Assembly: GCF_004362515.1 (NCBI RefSeq)
Contig: NZ_SNXU01000001.1
Span: forward strand, 4,216,001 to 4,280,000
DNA length: 64,000 nucleotides
DNA from: Actinokineospora alba
Lineage (GTDB): Bacteria; Actinomycetota; Actinomycetes; Mycobacteriales; Pseudonocardiaceae
Reading direction: 5' to 3'
How positions within the stretch are numbered: position 1 is the stretch's first letter; each line of letters opens with the position of its first letter. The notes under the pieces are model-generated. The model saw only the letters and a list, made by a program, of their open reading frames with translations. It searched no databases and was not told where the DNA came from. The translations under genes were made by a program, and so were the position numbers. Below, piece after piece: positions 32,398 through 41,321 of this stretch.

Positions 32398-33797
32398 CCT
32401 CGCGGGACCTCACTGGACAGTCGGTGCTGGTCGCGGGCGCCGGGGTCACCGGCCGCTCGGTCGCGGCCGCGCTGGGGGGGATGGGCGCGCGCGTCACGGT
32501 CACCGACGCGAACGCCGAACGCCTCGCCGAGCTGGCCGACACCGGCGCGGAACTGGTCCCCGGCCTCACCGAGCCGCCCGCGGGGACCGACCTGGTCGTC
32601 ACCAGTCCCGGCTGGCGGCCCAGCAGCCCGCTGCTCGTCGCCGCGGCCGAGGCGGGGGTCGAGGTCATCGGCGAGGTCGAGCTGGCCTGGCGGATCGCTC
32701 AGCGGCTGCCCAAGCCGCCCGTGTGGCTCGCGGTCACCGGCACCAACGGCAAGACCACGACTGTCGGCATGCTGGAGTCGATCCTGCGCGCGCACGGTGC
32801 CAACGCGGTCGCCTGCGGCAATGTCGGCCTGCCGGTGATCGACGCGGTGCTCGCCGGGCACGAGGTGCTCGCCGTCGAACTGTCGAGCTTCCAGCTGCAC
32901 TGGCAGTCCTCGCTGCGCGTCCACGCGGGCGTGGTGCTCAACCTCGCCGAGGACCACCTCGACTGGCACGGCTCGCTGGACCACTACGCCCACGCGAAGG
33001 GCGCCGTCTACGCGGGAGCGACGTTCGTCGTCCGCAACACCGAGGACGACTGGTCGACCAAGCTCGCCGCGGAGCACGACGGCACGCACGTCGGCTTCCG
33101 TCTCGACACCCCCCGGATCGGGGAACTCGGTGTTGTCGAGGACTTGCTCATCGACCGGGCCTTCGTCGACGACCCGGCGAACAACGCCGTCGAGCTCGCC
33201 ACGCTGGCCGACGTCCGTCCCGCGGGCCCGCACAACGTCGCCAACGCCTTGGCCGCCGCCGCTCTCGCGCGCGCGTACGGCGTCTCCACCGACGCGGTGC
33301 GTGACGGTCTGCGCGCGTTCGTCCCGGGTGCGCACCGGGCCGTCCCGGTGGCCGAGTCGGCCGGGATCGCGTATGTCAACGACTCCAAGGCGACCAACCC
33401 GCACGCCGCGTCGGGCTCGCTGCGCTCGTTCCCCTCGGTGGTGTGGATCGCGGGGGGCCAGCTCAAGGGCGCCTCGGTCGACGACCTGGTCAAAGAGGTC
33501 GCCGGACGGCTGCGCGGAGTGGTCCTGCTGGGCGTCGACGCCGAGGTGATCTCCGCGTCGCTCGCGCGACACGCGCCGGATGTCCGTGTCGAGCGACCGG
33601 CTCCGGGAGACGATGAACCCATGATCGCAGCGGTTCGCGCGGCACGCGCTATGGCCCGATCGGGTGACGTCGTCCTGCTCGCCCCCGCGGCCGCCTCCCT
33701 CGACATGTACCGCGACTACGCCCACCGCGGCGACGCGTTCGCCGAAGCCGTCCACCGGCTTATCCAGGAAGACGACGGCGACACCGGGGCGAGCTGA
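32394..33797 (+). CDS. murD: UDP-MurNAc-L-Ala:D-Glu ligase MurD
   Basis: The 467-residue ligase adds D-glutamate to UDP-MurNAc-L-Ala. It has an N-terminal Rossmann-like UDP domain (VLVAGAGVTGRSVA), the ATP loop GTNGKTTTVGM, the ELSSFQL motif and the C-terminal YVNDSKATNPHA segment of MurD. GTG 32394 overlaps the mraY stop, and its TGA overlaps the ftsW ATG (TGATG). Confidence 0.95.
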   Translation: MTSRDLTGQSVLVAGAGVTGRSVAAALGGMGARVTVTDANAERLAELADTGAELVPGLTEPPAGTDLVVTSPGWRPSSPLLVAAAEAGVEVIGEVELAWRIAQRLPKPPVWLAVTGTNGKTTTVGMLESILRAHGANAVACGNVGLPVIDAVLAGHEVLAVELSSFQLHWQSSLRVHAGVVLNLAEDHLDWHGSLDHYAHAKGAVYAGATFVVRNTEDDWSTKLAAEHDGTHVGFRLDTPRIGELGVVEDLLIDRAFVDDPANNAVELATLADVRPAGPHNVANALAAAALARAYGVSTDAVRDGLRAFVPGAHRAVPVAESAGIAYVNDSKATNPHAASGSLRSFPSVVWIAGGQLKGASVDDLVKEVAGRLRGVVLLGVDAEVISASLARHAPDVRVERPAPGDDEPMIAAVRAARAMARSGDVVLLAPAAASLDMYRDYAHRGDAFAEAVHRLIQEDDGDTGAS

Positions 33798-35203
33798 TGG
33801 CCGTCACCGAGATCGAGAAGACGGCCCGGCCCCGGCGCGCGGTCCAGGTCGCGGGCAGGCTGGGCGCGCTGCGCACCGCGCTGACCGCGTGGCTGGGCCG
33901 ACCGCTGGCCTCCTTCCACCTCGTCCTCGCGGTGTTCGCGCTGCTCACCGCGTTGGGCCTGGTCATGGTGCTCTCGGCCTCCGTCGTGGTCTCGTTCAAC
34001 ACGCCCGGCTTCGGCCTCTACACGGTCTTCAAGAAGCAGCTGCTGTACGTGCTCGTCGGCTCGGTCCTGTTCTGGGTGGGCCTGCGGCTGCCGCTGCCCA
34101 CCATCCGCGCGCTGAGTCCGATCGGCATGATGATCGGCGTCATCATCCTGGTGGCCGTCCTGACCCCGCTCGGCGCGAAGGTCAACGGCACCCGCAGCTG
34201 GTTCGTCGTCGGCCCCATCTCGTTTCAGCCGATCGAGGTCTGCAAGCTCGCTCTCGCGCTTTGGGGCGCCCATGTCCTGGTCGTGAAGCGCGCGGTCCTG
34301 CACCGGTACCGCCACTTGCTGGTCCCGGTGCTGCCGGTGGCCCTGCTGCTCTTCGCCCTGGTCATGCTGCAGCCCGACCTCGGCGGCACGATCACCCTCG
34401 GCGTCGTGCTGATCGCGCTGCTCTGGTTCGCGGGGGCGCCGCTGCGGCTGTTCGGCGCGCTGGCCCTCGGCGGCCTCGCGGGTGTCGCGCTGCTCGCGGT
34501 GGGCACCCAGTACCGGCTCGACCGGGTGGTCAGCTTCCTCAGCCCCGACGACGACCTCGGCGGCAAGAACTACCAGGCCGTCCAGGCGCAGCTCGCGCTC
34601 GCCGACGGCGGGTTCTTCGGCCGCGGACTCGGCCAGGGCTCGTCGAAGTGGCACTTCCTGCCCAACGTGCACAACGACTTCATCTTCGCGCTCATCGGCG
34701 ACGAACTCGGCCTGCTGGGCTGCGGTCTCGTGCTGGCGCTGTTCGTGATGGTCGCGGTGATCGGCATGCGCATCGCGACCCGCAACATCGACCCGTGGAT
34801 CCGGATGGTCGCCGCGACGCTGACCGTCTGGCTCGTCGCCCAGGCCGCCATCAACATCGGCTACGTCGTCGGGTTGCTGCCGGTCACCGGCATCACGCTG
34901 CCGCTGATCTCCTCCGGCGGCACCTCGGTCGTGGTGACCATGCTGGTGTTCGGCATCCTCGGCAACTGCGCGCGCCATGAACCCGAGGCCGTGTCGGCAC
35001 TACGCTCGCAGGGGCCGGGCCGATTCGGCAAGCTGCTGCACCTGCCCGCACCGGACCCGTACCAGCCGCCGAAGAAGCGCAAGCCCGTGCGCCCCACGGC
35101 GCCGCCACGGGGCGCGGAGCAGCGCAGGCGGGGCACGCCCGAGCGGGCGCGGCAGAAGGCAAGTCGCGGGAATCCGCGAACCGCTAAAGGAGGACGTCGT
35201 TGA
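33797..35203 (+). CDS. ftsW: Septal peptidoglycan polymerase FtsW (SEDS)
   Basis: The 468-residue SEDS protein polymerises lipid II at the septum together with FtsI. Around ten membrane helices are present, with family motifs RSWFVVGPISFQPIE, MLQPDLGGT, and the catalytic-loop region near VHNDFIFALIGDELGLLG. The C-terminal ~75 residues form an Arg/Lys/Pro-rich cytoplasmic tail, a common actinobacterial addition that may contact FtsZ. It starts 1 bp inside the murD stop and overlaps murG. Confidence 0.95.
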   Translation: MAVTEIEKTARPRRAVQVAGRLGALRTALTAWLGRPLASFHLVLAVFALLTALGLVMVLSASVVVSFNTPGFGLYTVFKKQLLYVLVGSVLFWVGLRLPLPTIRALSPIGMMIGVIILVAVLTPLGAKVNGTRSWFVVGPISFQPIEVCKLALALWGAHVLVVKRAVLHRYRHLLVPVLPVALLLFALVMLQPDLGGTITLGVVLIALLWFAGAPLRLFGALALGGLAGVALLAVGTQYRLDRVVSFLSPDDDLGGKNYQAVQAQLALADGGFFGRGLGQGSSKWHFLPNVHNDFIFALIGDELGLLGCGLVLALFVMVAVIGMRIATRNIDPWIRMVAATLTVWLVAQAAINIGYVVGLLPVTGITLPLISSGGTSVVVTMLVFGILGNCARHEPEAVSALRSQGPGRFGKLLHLPAPDPYQPPKKRKPVRPTAPPRGAEQRRRGTPERARQKASRGNPRTAKGGRR

Positions 35204-36318
35204 CCGGTGGTAGTCAGGCCGCCCGTAAAGGCCCGTGCGTAGTGATCGCGGGAGGTGGCACGGCCGGACACATCGAGCCCGCGCTGGCCCTGGCCGACGC
35301 GGTGATGCGGCTGCGCCCGGACGCCCGCGTGGTCGCGCTGGGCACCGAGCGCGGCCTCGAGAAGACGATCATCCCCGCGCGCGGCTACCCGCTGGAGTTC
35401 ATCCCGCCGGTGCCGATGCCGCGCAAGCCCAATGTCGACCTGCTCAAGCTTCCGCTCAAGGTCCGCTCCGCGATCAAGCAGACCCGCGAGGTCCTCGACC
35501 GGGTCGGCGCCGACGTCGTCGTCGGCTTCGGCGGGTACGTGGCCCTGCCCGCCTACCTCGCCGCGCGCGGCCGGATCCCGATCGTCGTGCACGACTCGAA
35601 CGCCCGGGTCGGGCTGGCCAACAAGGTCGGCGCGCGGTTCGCCGACCGGGTCGCGGTGGCCGTGCCGGACTCCGGACTGCCGAACGCGGAGGTCGTCGGC
35701 ATCCCGCTGCGCGAGTCGATCATCAACCTCGACCGCGCCGCACTGCGCGCGCAGGCCCGCGAGTTCTTCGGCCTCGACCCGCACGCCCCGACGCTGCTGG
35801 TCTTCGGTGGTTCGCAGGGCGCGCGCTCGATCAACAACGCGGTGTCCGGCGCGGCCCGCGCGTTCGCCGACGCGGGCATCGGCGTGCTGCACGCCCACGG
35901 GCCCAAGAACTCCCTCGTGGTGCAGGAGGTGCCCGGGGCGCCCAAGTACGTCTCCGTGCCGTACCTGGAGCGGATGGACCTGGCCTACGCGGCCGCCGAC
36001 GCGGCGCTGTGCCGCTGCGGCGCGATGACCGTCGCCGAGGTGTCGGCGGTCGGCCTGCCCGCCGTGTACGTGCCGCTGCCGATCGGCAACGGCGAACAAG
36101 CGCTCAACGCTCAACCGGTGGTCGACGCCGGCGGCGCGATCATGGTGCCGGACGCCGAACTCACCACCGAGGCCGTCACCGAGCTGGTCGTCCCGATGCT
36201 CGCCGACCCCGCCCGGCTCGCCGCGATGGGCACCGCCGCGCAGGGCAGCGGACACCGCGAGGCCGCGGACGTCCTGGCCCGCATGGTGCTCGACGCCATC
36301 GACAAGAGGTCACAATGA
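35200..36318 (+). CDS. murG: Lipid II synthase MurG (GlcNAc transferase)
   Basis: The 372-residue GT-B glycosyltransferase adds GlcNAc to lipid I. The N-terminal glycine loop VIAGGGTAGHIEPALALA (the actinobacterial GGTAGH form), FGGYVALPAYLAA, FGGSQGARSINNAV and the UDP-GlcNAc-binding GNGEQALNAQPVV segment are visible. The TTG start at 35200 overlaps the ftsW stop and is preceded by AAAGGAGGACG, which supports it. It overlaps murC. Confidence 0.95.
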   Translation: MTGGSQAARKGPCVVIAGGGTAGHIEPALALADAVMRLRPDARVVALGTERGLEKTIIPARGYPLEFIPPVPMPRKPNVDLLKLPLKVRSAIKQTREVLDRVGADVVVGFGGYVALPAYLAARGRIPIVVHDSNARVGLANKVGARFADRVAVAVPDSGLPNAEVVGIPLRESIINLDRAALRAQAREFFGLDPHAPTLLVFGGSQGARSINNAVSGAARAFADAGIGVLHAHGPKNSLVVQEVPGAPKYVSVPYLERMDLAYAAADAALCRCGAMTVAEVSAVGLPAVYVPLPIGNGEQALNAQPVVDAGGAIMVPDAELTTEAVTELVVPMLADPARLAAMGTAAQGSGHREAADVLARMVLDAIDKRSQ

Positions 36319-37727
36319 CGACGAACGACAAGCTCCTCACCCGCGCACACCTGATCGGCATCGGTGGCGCGGGCATGAGCGGCATCGCCCGAATCCTGCT
36401 CGCGCGGGGGCGGGAGGTCTCCGGCTCCGACGCCAAGGAAGCCCGCACCTTCCTGACCCTGCGCGCACAGGGCGCGAAGATCGCGATCGGCCAGCGCGCC
36501 GAGAACCTCGACCAGCTGCCCGAGTCGCCGACCGCGGTGGTCGTGTCCACGGCGATCAAGGAAGACAATCCGGAGCTTGTCGAGGCCCGCAAGCGCGGGA
36601 TCGTCGTCGTGCACCGGTCGCAGGCGCTCGCCGAGCTGATGTCGGGCCACCTGGTCGCCTGCATCGCGGGCACGCACGGCAAGACGTCGACAACCTCGAT
36701 GCTCACCGTCGCGCTGCAGCACTGCAGGCTCGACCCGTCGTTCGCGATCGGCGGCGACCTCAACGACTCCGGCGCCAACGCCCACCACGGCAGCGGCGGG
36801 ATCTTCGTGGCCGAGGCCGATGAGAGCGACGGCTCGTTCCTGGTCTTCCGACCCAGTGTCGCGGTGGTGACCAATGTGGAGGCCGACCACCTCGACCACC
36901 ACGGCACCGTCGAGGCCTACGTCGCGGTGTTCGACTCCTTCCTCGACCAGATCACCGCCGACGGCGTGCTGATCACCTGCGCCGACGACCCGGGCGCGGT
37001 CGCCCTCGCCGAGCGCGCCGAGGCGAAGGGCATCCGCGTGCGCCGCTACGGCCGCTCGGCGGCGGCGCCGTCCGACGCCACCCTGCTCGACTACAACCCG
37101 GTCGACGGCGGCGGTGTGGCCCGGGTGTCGCTCGACGGCCAGGAGTTCGAGCTCGGGGTCGCGGTCCCGGGCGAGCACATGGCGCTCAACGCGCTGGCGG
37201 CCCTGCTCGCGGGGCTGGAGCTGGGCGCGCCGCTCGAAGGGCTCGGCGAGGGCATCGCCGCGTTCGGCGGGGTGCGCAGGCGCTTCGAGTTCAAGGGCCG
37301 CTCCGGCGGCGTACGGGTCTACGACGACTACGCCCACCACCCGACCGAGGTCGACGCGCAGCTGCGCGCGGTCCGGCCCGCGGCTGAGGGCGGCCGGGTC
37401 GTGGTGATCTTCCAGCCGCACCTGTACTCGCGGACCGAGGCGTTCGCCGCCGAGTTCGCCCAGGCGCTCGGGCTGGCCGACGTGGTCGTCGTGCTCGACG
37501 TGTTCGGCGCCCGCGAGGAGCCGCAGCCGGGCGTGAGCGGCGCGCTGATCGCCGACGCGGTCACCGGGACCGAGGTGCACTACGAGCCCGCCTTCGACAA
37601 GGTGACCACGCTGGTGGCCGACCTGGTCCGGCCGGGCGACCTGGTGATGACCATGGGCGCGGGCGACGTGACGTCGCTCGGTCCGGAACTGATCGCCGAG
37701 CTCGACCGGCGAGCGGCGACGGAATGA
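36315..37727 (+). CDS. murC: UDP-MurNAc:L-Ala ligase MurC
   Basis: The 470-residue ligase attaches the first stem-peptide residue. The HLIGIGGAGMSGIARIL N-terminus, ATP loop AGTHGKTSTTSM, EADESDGSF and DDYAHHPTEV motifs are present and in order. The ATG at 36315 overlaps the murG stop, fixing the start although the frame is open far upstream. Its stop overlaps the ftsQ ATG. Confidence 0.96.
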   Translation: MTTNDKLLTRAHLIGIGGAGMSGIARILLARGREVSGSDAKEARTFLTLRAQGAKIAIGQRAENLDQLPESPTAVVVSTAIKEDNPELVEARKRGIVVVHRSQALAELMSGHLVACIAGTHGKTSTTSMLTVALQHCRLDPSFAIGGDLNDSGANAHHGSGGIFVAEADESDGSFLVFRPSVAVVTNVEADHLDHHGTVEAYVAVFDSFLDQITADGVLITCADDPGAVALAERAEAKGIRVRRYGRSAAAPSDATLLDYNPVDGGGVARVSLDGQEFELGVAVPGEHMALNALAALLAGLELGAPLEGLGEGIAAFGGVRRRFEFKGRSGGVRVYDDYAHHPTEVDAQLRAVRPAAEGGRVVVIFQPHLYSRTEAFAAEFAQALGLADVVVVLDVFGAREEPQPGVSGALIADAVTGTEVHYEPAFDKVTTLVADLVRPGDLVMTMGAGDVTSLGPELIAELDRRAATE

Positions 37728-38449
37728 CCTCCGCGCAGACGAGGCCGCGGCGCAGGCCGCCTCGGGCAGCCGAGCGGCCCCGCAGGCTGACCCGGCGCCG
37801 CTACCTCGTCCGCCGCGCGACGGTCCTCGGCTCGTTCCTCGCGGTGGTCGCCCTCGTCTACGTCGTCCTGTTCACCTCGGTGTTCGGTGTTCGCGGGGTC
37901 GAGGTCTTCGGCACGACGGTCCTCACCCACGACGAGGTGCGCAAGGCCGCGGCGGTGGAGGCGGGCAGCCCCCTGGTGCGGCTCGACACCGACGAGATCG
38001 CCGCCCGGGTCGCCGCCCTGCCCCGCGTGCGATCGGTGGACGTGCGCCGGTCCTACCCGGTCACGGTGCGGATCACGCTGGTCGAGCGGACGCCGTTCGC
38101 GGTGCTCACCAAGCCCGACGGCGTGCACCTGGTCGACGTCGACGGCGTGGACTTCGGCGTCGCGGAGGTCGCCCCGCCGGGGCTGCCGCAACTCGCCGCG
38201 GCGGACCCGCCGACGATCAAGGCCGCGGTGACGGTGCTGGCCGCCGTGCCGGACCCGCTGCGCCCGCAGGTCGCGTCGGTGTCGGCGGAGACGGTCGGCA
38301 ACGTGAAGATCACCCTCGCGGACGGCCGGGTCGTGAAGTGGGGCAGTGCCGAGCACTCCGACCGCAAGGCCGCGGTGCTGGGTCCGCTGCTGACCCAGCC
38401 GGGCAAGGTCTACGACGTGGGCACCCCGGACTTCCCGACGATCTCCTGA
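37724..38449 (+). CDS. ftsQ: Division protein FtsQ
   Basis: The 241-residue bitopic protein has a basic cytoplasmic tail, a membrane helix near residues 33-52, then a POTRA domain (VRGVEVFGTTVLTHDEVRKAA) and the beta-rich FtsQ domain. It links FtsL/FtsB to the rest of the divisome. It overlaps murC by 4 bp. The order murC-ftsQ-ftsZ is usual, but here a DinB-like gene separates ftsQ from ftsZ. Confidence 0.93.
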   Translation: MTSAQTRPRRRPPRAAERPRRLTRRRYLVRRATVLGSFLAVVALVYVVLFTSVFGVRGVEVFGTTVLTHDEVRKAAAVEAGSPLVRLDTDEIAARVAALPRVRSVDVRRSYPVTVRITLVERTPFAVLTKPDGVHLVDVDGVDFGVAEVAPPGLPQLAAADPPTIKAAVTVLAAVPDPLRPQVASVSAETVGNVKITLADGRVVKWGSAEHSDRKAAVLGPLLTQPGKVYDVGTPDFPTIS

Positions 38450-38505
38450 CCGCGAGGGCGCAAATCCGGTGTCGACCGTCGGTGCTGTCCGACAGACTCA
38501 CGGCC

Positions 38506-39012
38506 ATGACCTCGACCGAGACCCGGATCGATCCGCCGTATGTGGCGGATGAGTCCACCCAGCTCACCGCTTTCCTGGACTATCACCGCGCCACTGTCGT
38601 CACCAAGGCGGCGGGATTGTCCGAAGAGGACGCCCACCGCAGCCTGCTGCCCTCTGAGCTGATGACCGTCGCCGGGCTGCTCTCGCACCTTCGCTGGGTC
38701 GAGGCCTACTGGTTCGACGTGGTGCTCGACGGGCAGCCCGACCGCGCGCCGTACAGCAAGGAGCATCCGGACGGCGAGTTCGAGATCGCCGCCGAGCTGA
38801 GCCTTTCGCAATTGATCGACGACTACCGCGCGCAATGCGCGACGAGCCGTGAGATCACCGCGAGGCGCGGACTCGACGACGTCGTGGACTTCCGCGGGGA
38901 CGAACAAGTCAACGTGCGATGGGTGATCGTGCACATGATCGAGGAAACCGCCCGCCATGCCGGGCACCTCGACGTCATCCGCGAACAGCTCGACGGCGCC
39001 ACGGGCGAGTGA
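38506..39012 (+). CDS. DinB/DUF664-superfamily protein (thiol transferase-like) inserted between ftsQ and ftsZ
   Basis: The 168-residue protein is an all-helical DinB-like four-helix bundle. Likely metal histidines are in LLSHLRWVE (middle) and EETARHAGHLDVIRE (C-terminus), the pattern of mycothiol-dependent transferases of the DUF664 group. It is unrelated in function to DNA polymerase IV despite the DinB family name. It starts 57 bp after ftsQ and ends 192 bp before ftsZ. No role in division is known; its presence here is probably an insertion of a detoxification gene into the dcw cluster. Confidence 0.82.
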   Translation: MTSTETRIDPPYVADESTQLTAFLDYHRATVVTKAAGLSEEDAHRSLLPSELMTVAGLLSHLRWVEAYWFDVVLDGQPDRAPYSKEHPDGEFEIAAELSLSQLIDDYRAQCATSREITARRGLDDVVDFRGDEQVNVRWVIVHMIEETARHAGHLDVIREQLDGATGE

Positions 39013-39116
39013 TAAACCGGATTCCTTACGTCCCGTGACGAACATCCGCCGCGCATTACGGCGTGGCGGCTGGATCGGCGGCCGGCCAGTGCCTACCTTC
39101 CTTGCGTGGTCCGGGG

Positions 39117-39158
39117 TTGACATAACTCTCAGTCTCTGGTTGAGGTCGAGGGTTTCCC
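39117..39158 (+). promoter_or_regulatory. Probable ftsZ promoter/leader element
   Basis: TTGACATAAC begins at 39117 and is followed by CTCAGTCTCTGGTTGAGG and GAGGGTTTC. A similar TTGACATAAC...TTGAGG block is commonly seen before actinobacterial ftsZ genes, as far as I recall. The -10 is unclear (TTGAGG lies 17 nt after TTGACA). It is 47 bp before the ftsZ start at its right end. Confidence 0.5.
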
Positions 39159-39204
39159 GTCCGGACACGATCATGCTCGACACGATTCAGGAAGGCGGCC
39201 TTTG

Positions 39205-40539
39205 ATGACGCCCCCGCACAACTACCTCGCCGTGATAAAGGTCGTCGGCATCGGTGGCGGCGGCGTGAACGCCGTCAACCGCATGATCGAGGTCGGCCTC
39301 AAGGGCGTCGAGTTCATCGCCGTCAACACCGACGCGCAGGCACTGCTCATGTCCGACGCCGACGTCAAGCTCGACATCGGCCGCGAACTGACCAGAGGCC
39401 TTGGCGCGGGTGCCAACCCAGAGGTCGGCACCAAGGCCGCCGAAGACCACCGCGAGGAGATCGAGGAGGTCCTCAAGGGGGCCGACATGGTCTTCGTCAC
39501 CGCGGGTGAGGGCGGCGGCACCGGCACCGGCGGCGCGCCCGTCGTGGCATCGATCGCCCGCAAGCTCGGCGCGCTGACCATCGGTGTGGTCACCCGGCCG
39601 TTCTCCTTCGAGGGCAAGCGCCGCGCGAAGCAGGCCGAGGACGGCATCACCGAGCTGCGCAACGAGTGCGACACGCTCATCGTCATCCCCAACGACCGGC
39701 TGCTGCAGCTCGGCGACGTGGGCGTGAGCCTGATGGACGCCTTCCGCTCCGCCGACGAGGTGCTGCTCTCCGGTGTCCAGGGCATCACCGACCTGATCAC
39801 CACGCCGGGTCTGATCAACCTCGACTTCGCCGACGTGAAGAGCGTCATGTCCGGCGCGGGCAGCGCGCTGATGGGCATCGGCTCGGCCCGCGGCGAGGGC
39901 CGCGCGGTGCAGGCCGCGCAGAAGGCGATCAACTCGCCGCTGCTGGAGGCGTCCATGGACGGCGCCCACGGCGTCCTGCTCGCCATCGCGGGCGGGTCCG
40001 ACCTGGGCCTGTTCGAGATCAACGAATCGGCGTCGCTGGTGCAGGAGTCCGCGCACCCCGAGGCCAACATCATCTTCGGTACGGTCATCGACGACTCCCT
40101 CGGCGACGAGGTCCGGGTCACGGTGATCGCCGCGGGTTTTGACGCGGGTGCGCCGACCCACAAGAAACTCGATCCGACGGCGCTCGGCACCCGCAGCACC
40201 ACGACGGGCGCCACGGCGACCGCCAAGGCGGGTCAGGTGTCGACCGACCGGCCGGCGCCTGCCACTCAGCAGCAACAGCAGCCCGCCCCCCAGCAGCAGC
40301 ACACCGGCTACCAGCAGCAGACGCCGCAGCAGGGCAACGGCTACCAGACGCAGGCGACCGCGCCCGCGGGCAACGGCATGGGCTACTCGCAGCAGGCCAC
40401 CCAGGCCCCGCCGCCGGTCGGCGGCGGACAGCCGCTGCCGAACGTCCGCGGCACCCAGGGCACCCTGCCCGGCCGCGCCGTCCCGGTCGGCGACGACCCG
40501 GACGACGAGGTCGACGTACCCCCATTCATGCGCAGGTAG
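39205..40539 (+). CDS. ftsZ: Division GTPase FtsZ
   Basis: The 444-residue tubulin homologue forms the Z ring. The GTP-binding motif GGGGTGTG is present (AGEGGGTGTGGAP) with the N-terminal VVGIGGGGVNAVNRM and the T7 loop NLDFADVKSVMS. The C-terminal linker is Gln/Pro-rich and ends in the conserved partner-binding peptide DVPPFMRR, which should bind SepF and FtsW. ATG 39205 is preferred over an adjacent in-frame TTG; GGAAGGCGG precedes it. A strong hairpin follows the gene. Confidence 0.98.
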   Translation: MTPPHNYLAVIKVVGIGGGGVNAVNRMIEVGLKGVEFIAVNTDAQALLMSDADVKLDIGRELTRGLGAGANPEVGTKAAEDHREEIEEVLKGADMVFVTAGEGGGTGTGGAPVVASIARKLGALTIGVVTRPFSFEGKRRAKQAEDGITELRNECDTLIVIPNDRLLQLGDVGVSLMDAFRSADEVLLSGVQGITDLITTPGLINLDFADVKSVMSGAGSALMGIGSARGEGRAVQAAQKAINSPLLEASMDGAHGVLLAIAGGSDLGLFEINESASLVQESAHPEANIIFGTVIDDSLGDEVRVTVIAAGFDAGAPTHKKLDPTALGTRSTTTGATATAKAGQVSTDRPAPATQQQQQPAPQQQHTGYQQQTPQQGNGYQTQATAPAGNGMGYSQQATQAPPPVGGGQPLPNVRGTQGTLPGRAVPVGDDPDDEVDVPPFMRR

Positions 40540-40556
40540 CACCGCTCCTGCACCAT

Positions 40557-40588
40557 ACGAACCCCGGCGTTCCCCCGCCGGGGTTCGT
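40557..40588. terminator. Terminator after ftsZ
   Basis: ACGAACCCCGGCG (40557-40569) pairs perfectly with CGCCGGGGTTCGT (40576-40588) around a 6-nt loop, followed by GTTCGTT. It lies 18 bp after the ftsZ stop and 29 bp before pgeF, so it should reduce transcription into pgeF. Confidence 0.75.
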
Positions 40589-40616
40589 GTTCGTTACGGT
40601 CGACTGAGGAGTTCTG

Positions 40617-41321
40617 GTGCGGATTCGTCGGGTGGTCACCACACGCGATGGCGGGGCTTCCGCCGCGCCGTATGACTCGTTCAACCTCGGCGACCACGTC
40701 GGGGACGCGCCGGAGGCCGTGGCGGCCAACCGGGAGCGGCTGGCGCGTGAGCTCGGGCTGGGCCCGGACCGGCTCGTCTGGATGGAGCAGGTCCACGGGC
40801 GGACCGCCGCGATCGTCGACGGTCCGCGGGCGGAGCCGGTCGAGGCGACCGACGCCCTGGTGACCGCCGAACCGGGTCTCGCGGTGATCGCGCTCGTCGC
40901 CGACTGCGTCCCACTCCTGCTCGGCGACGCGCAGGCCGGTGTCGTGGCCGCGGTGCACGCCGGTCGCGTGGGGGCGCGGGTCGGGGTCGTCCCGGCGGCG
41001 CTCGACGCGATGCGCGAGGCCGGTGCCGACGTGTCCCGGATCGAGGGTCTCCTCGGGCCGTCGGTATGCGGCGAGTGCTACGAGGTGCCGCAGGCGATGC
41101 AGAACGACGTCGAGAAGCACCTGCCGGGCAGCGCGTGCCGCACCCGCAAGGGCACCCCCGGTCTGGATCTGCGCGCGGGACTCTGGCGGCAGCTCGCCGA
41201 CGCCGGTGTCGCGAAGATCGGGATCGACCCGCGGTGCACGAATGAGGAGCGTTCGCTGTTCAGTCACCGCAGGGAAGGGACCACTGGGCGATTGGCCGCG
41301 ATCACTTGGCTCGAGCCGTGA
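40617..41321 (+). CDS. pgeF: Laccase-domain protein / purine nucleoside phosphorylase (YfiH, PgeF)
   Basis: The 234-residue protein belongs to the YfiH/PgeF family. Zinc/copper ligands are visible in QVHG, ADCVP and AAVHAGRVG. Known members act as purine nucleoside phosphorylases or correct peptidoglycan precursor errors (L-Ser in place of L-Ala in E. coli), which fits its place beside ftsZ. GTG 40617 follows GAGGAGTTCT. Its stop overlaps the yggS GTG. Confidence 0.92.
   Translation: MRIRRVVTTRDGGASAAPYDSFNLGDHVGDAPEAVAANRERLARELGLGPDRLVWMEQVHGRTAAIVDGPRAEPVEATDALVTAEPGLAVIALVADCVPLLLGDAQAGVVAAVHAGRVGARVGVVPAALDAMREAGADVSRIEGLLGPSVCGECYEVPQAMQNDVEKHLPGSACRTRKGTPGLDLRAGLWRQLADAGVAKIGIDPRCTNEERSLFSHRREGTTGRLAAITWLEP

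Noticed and set aside
36111..37580. 489-codon minus-strand frame opposite murC
   Set aside because: Shadow frame; no motif, and murC is fully supported.
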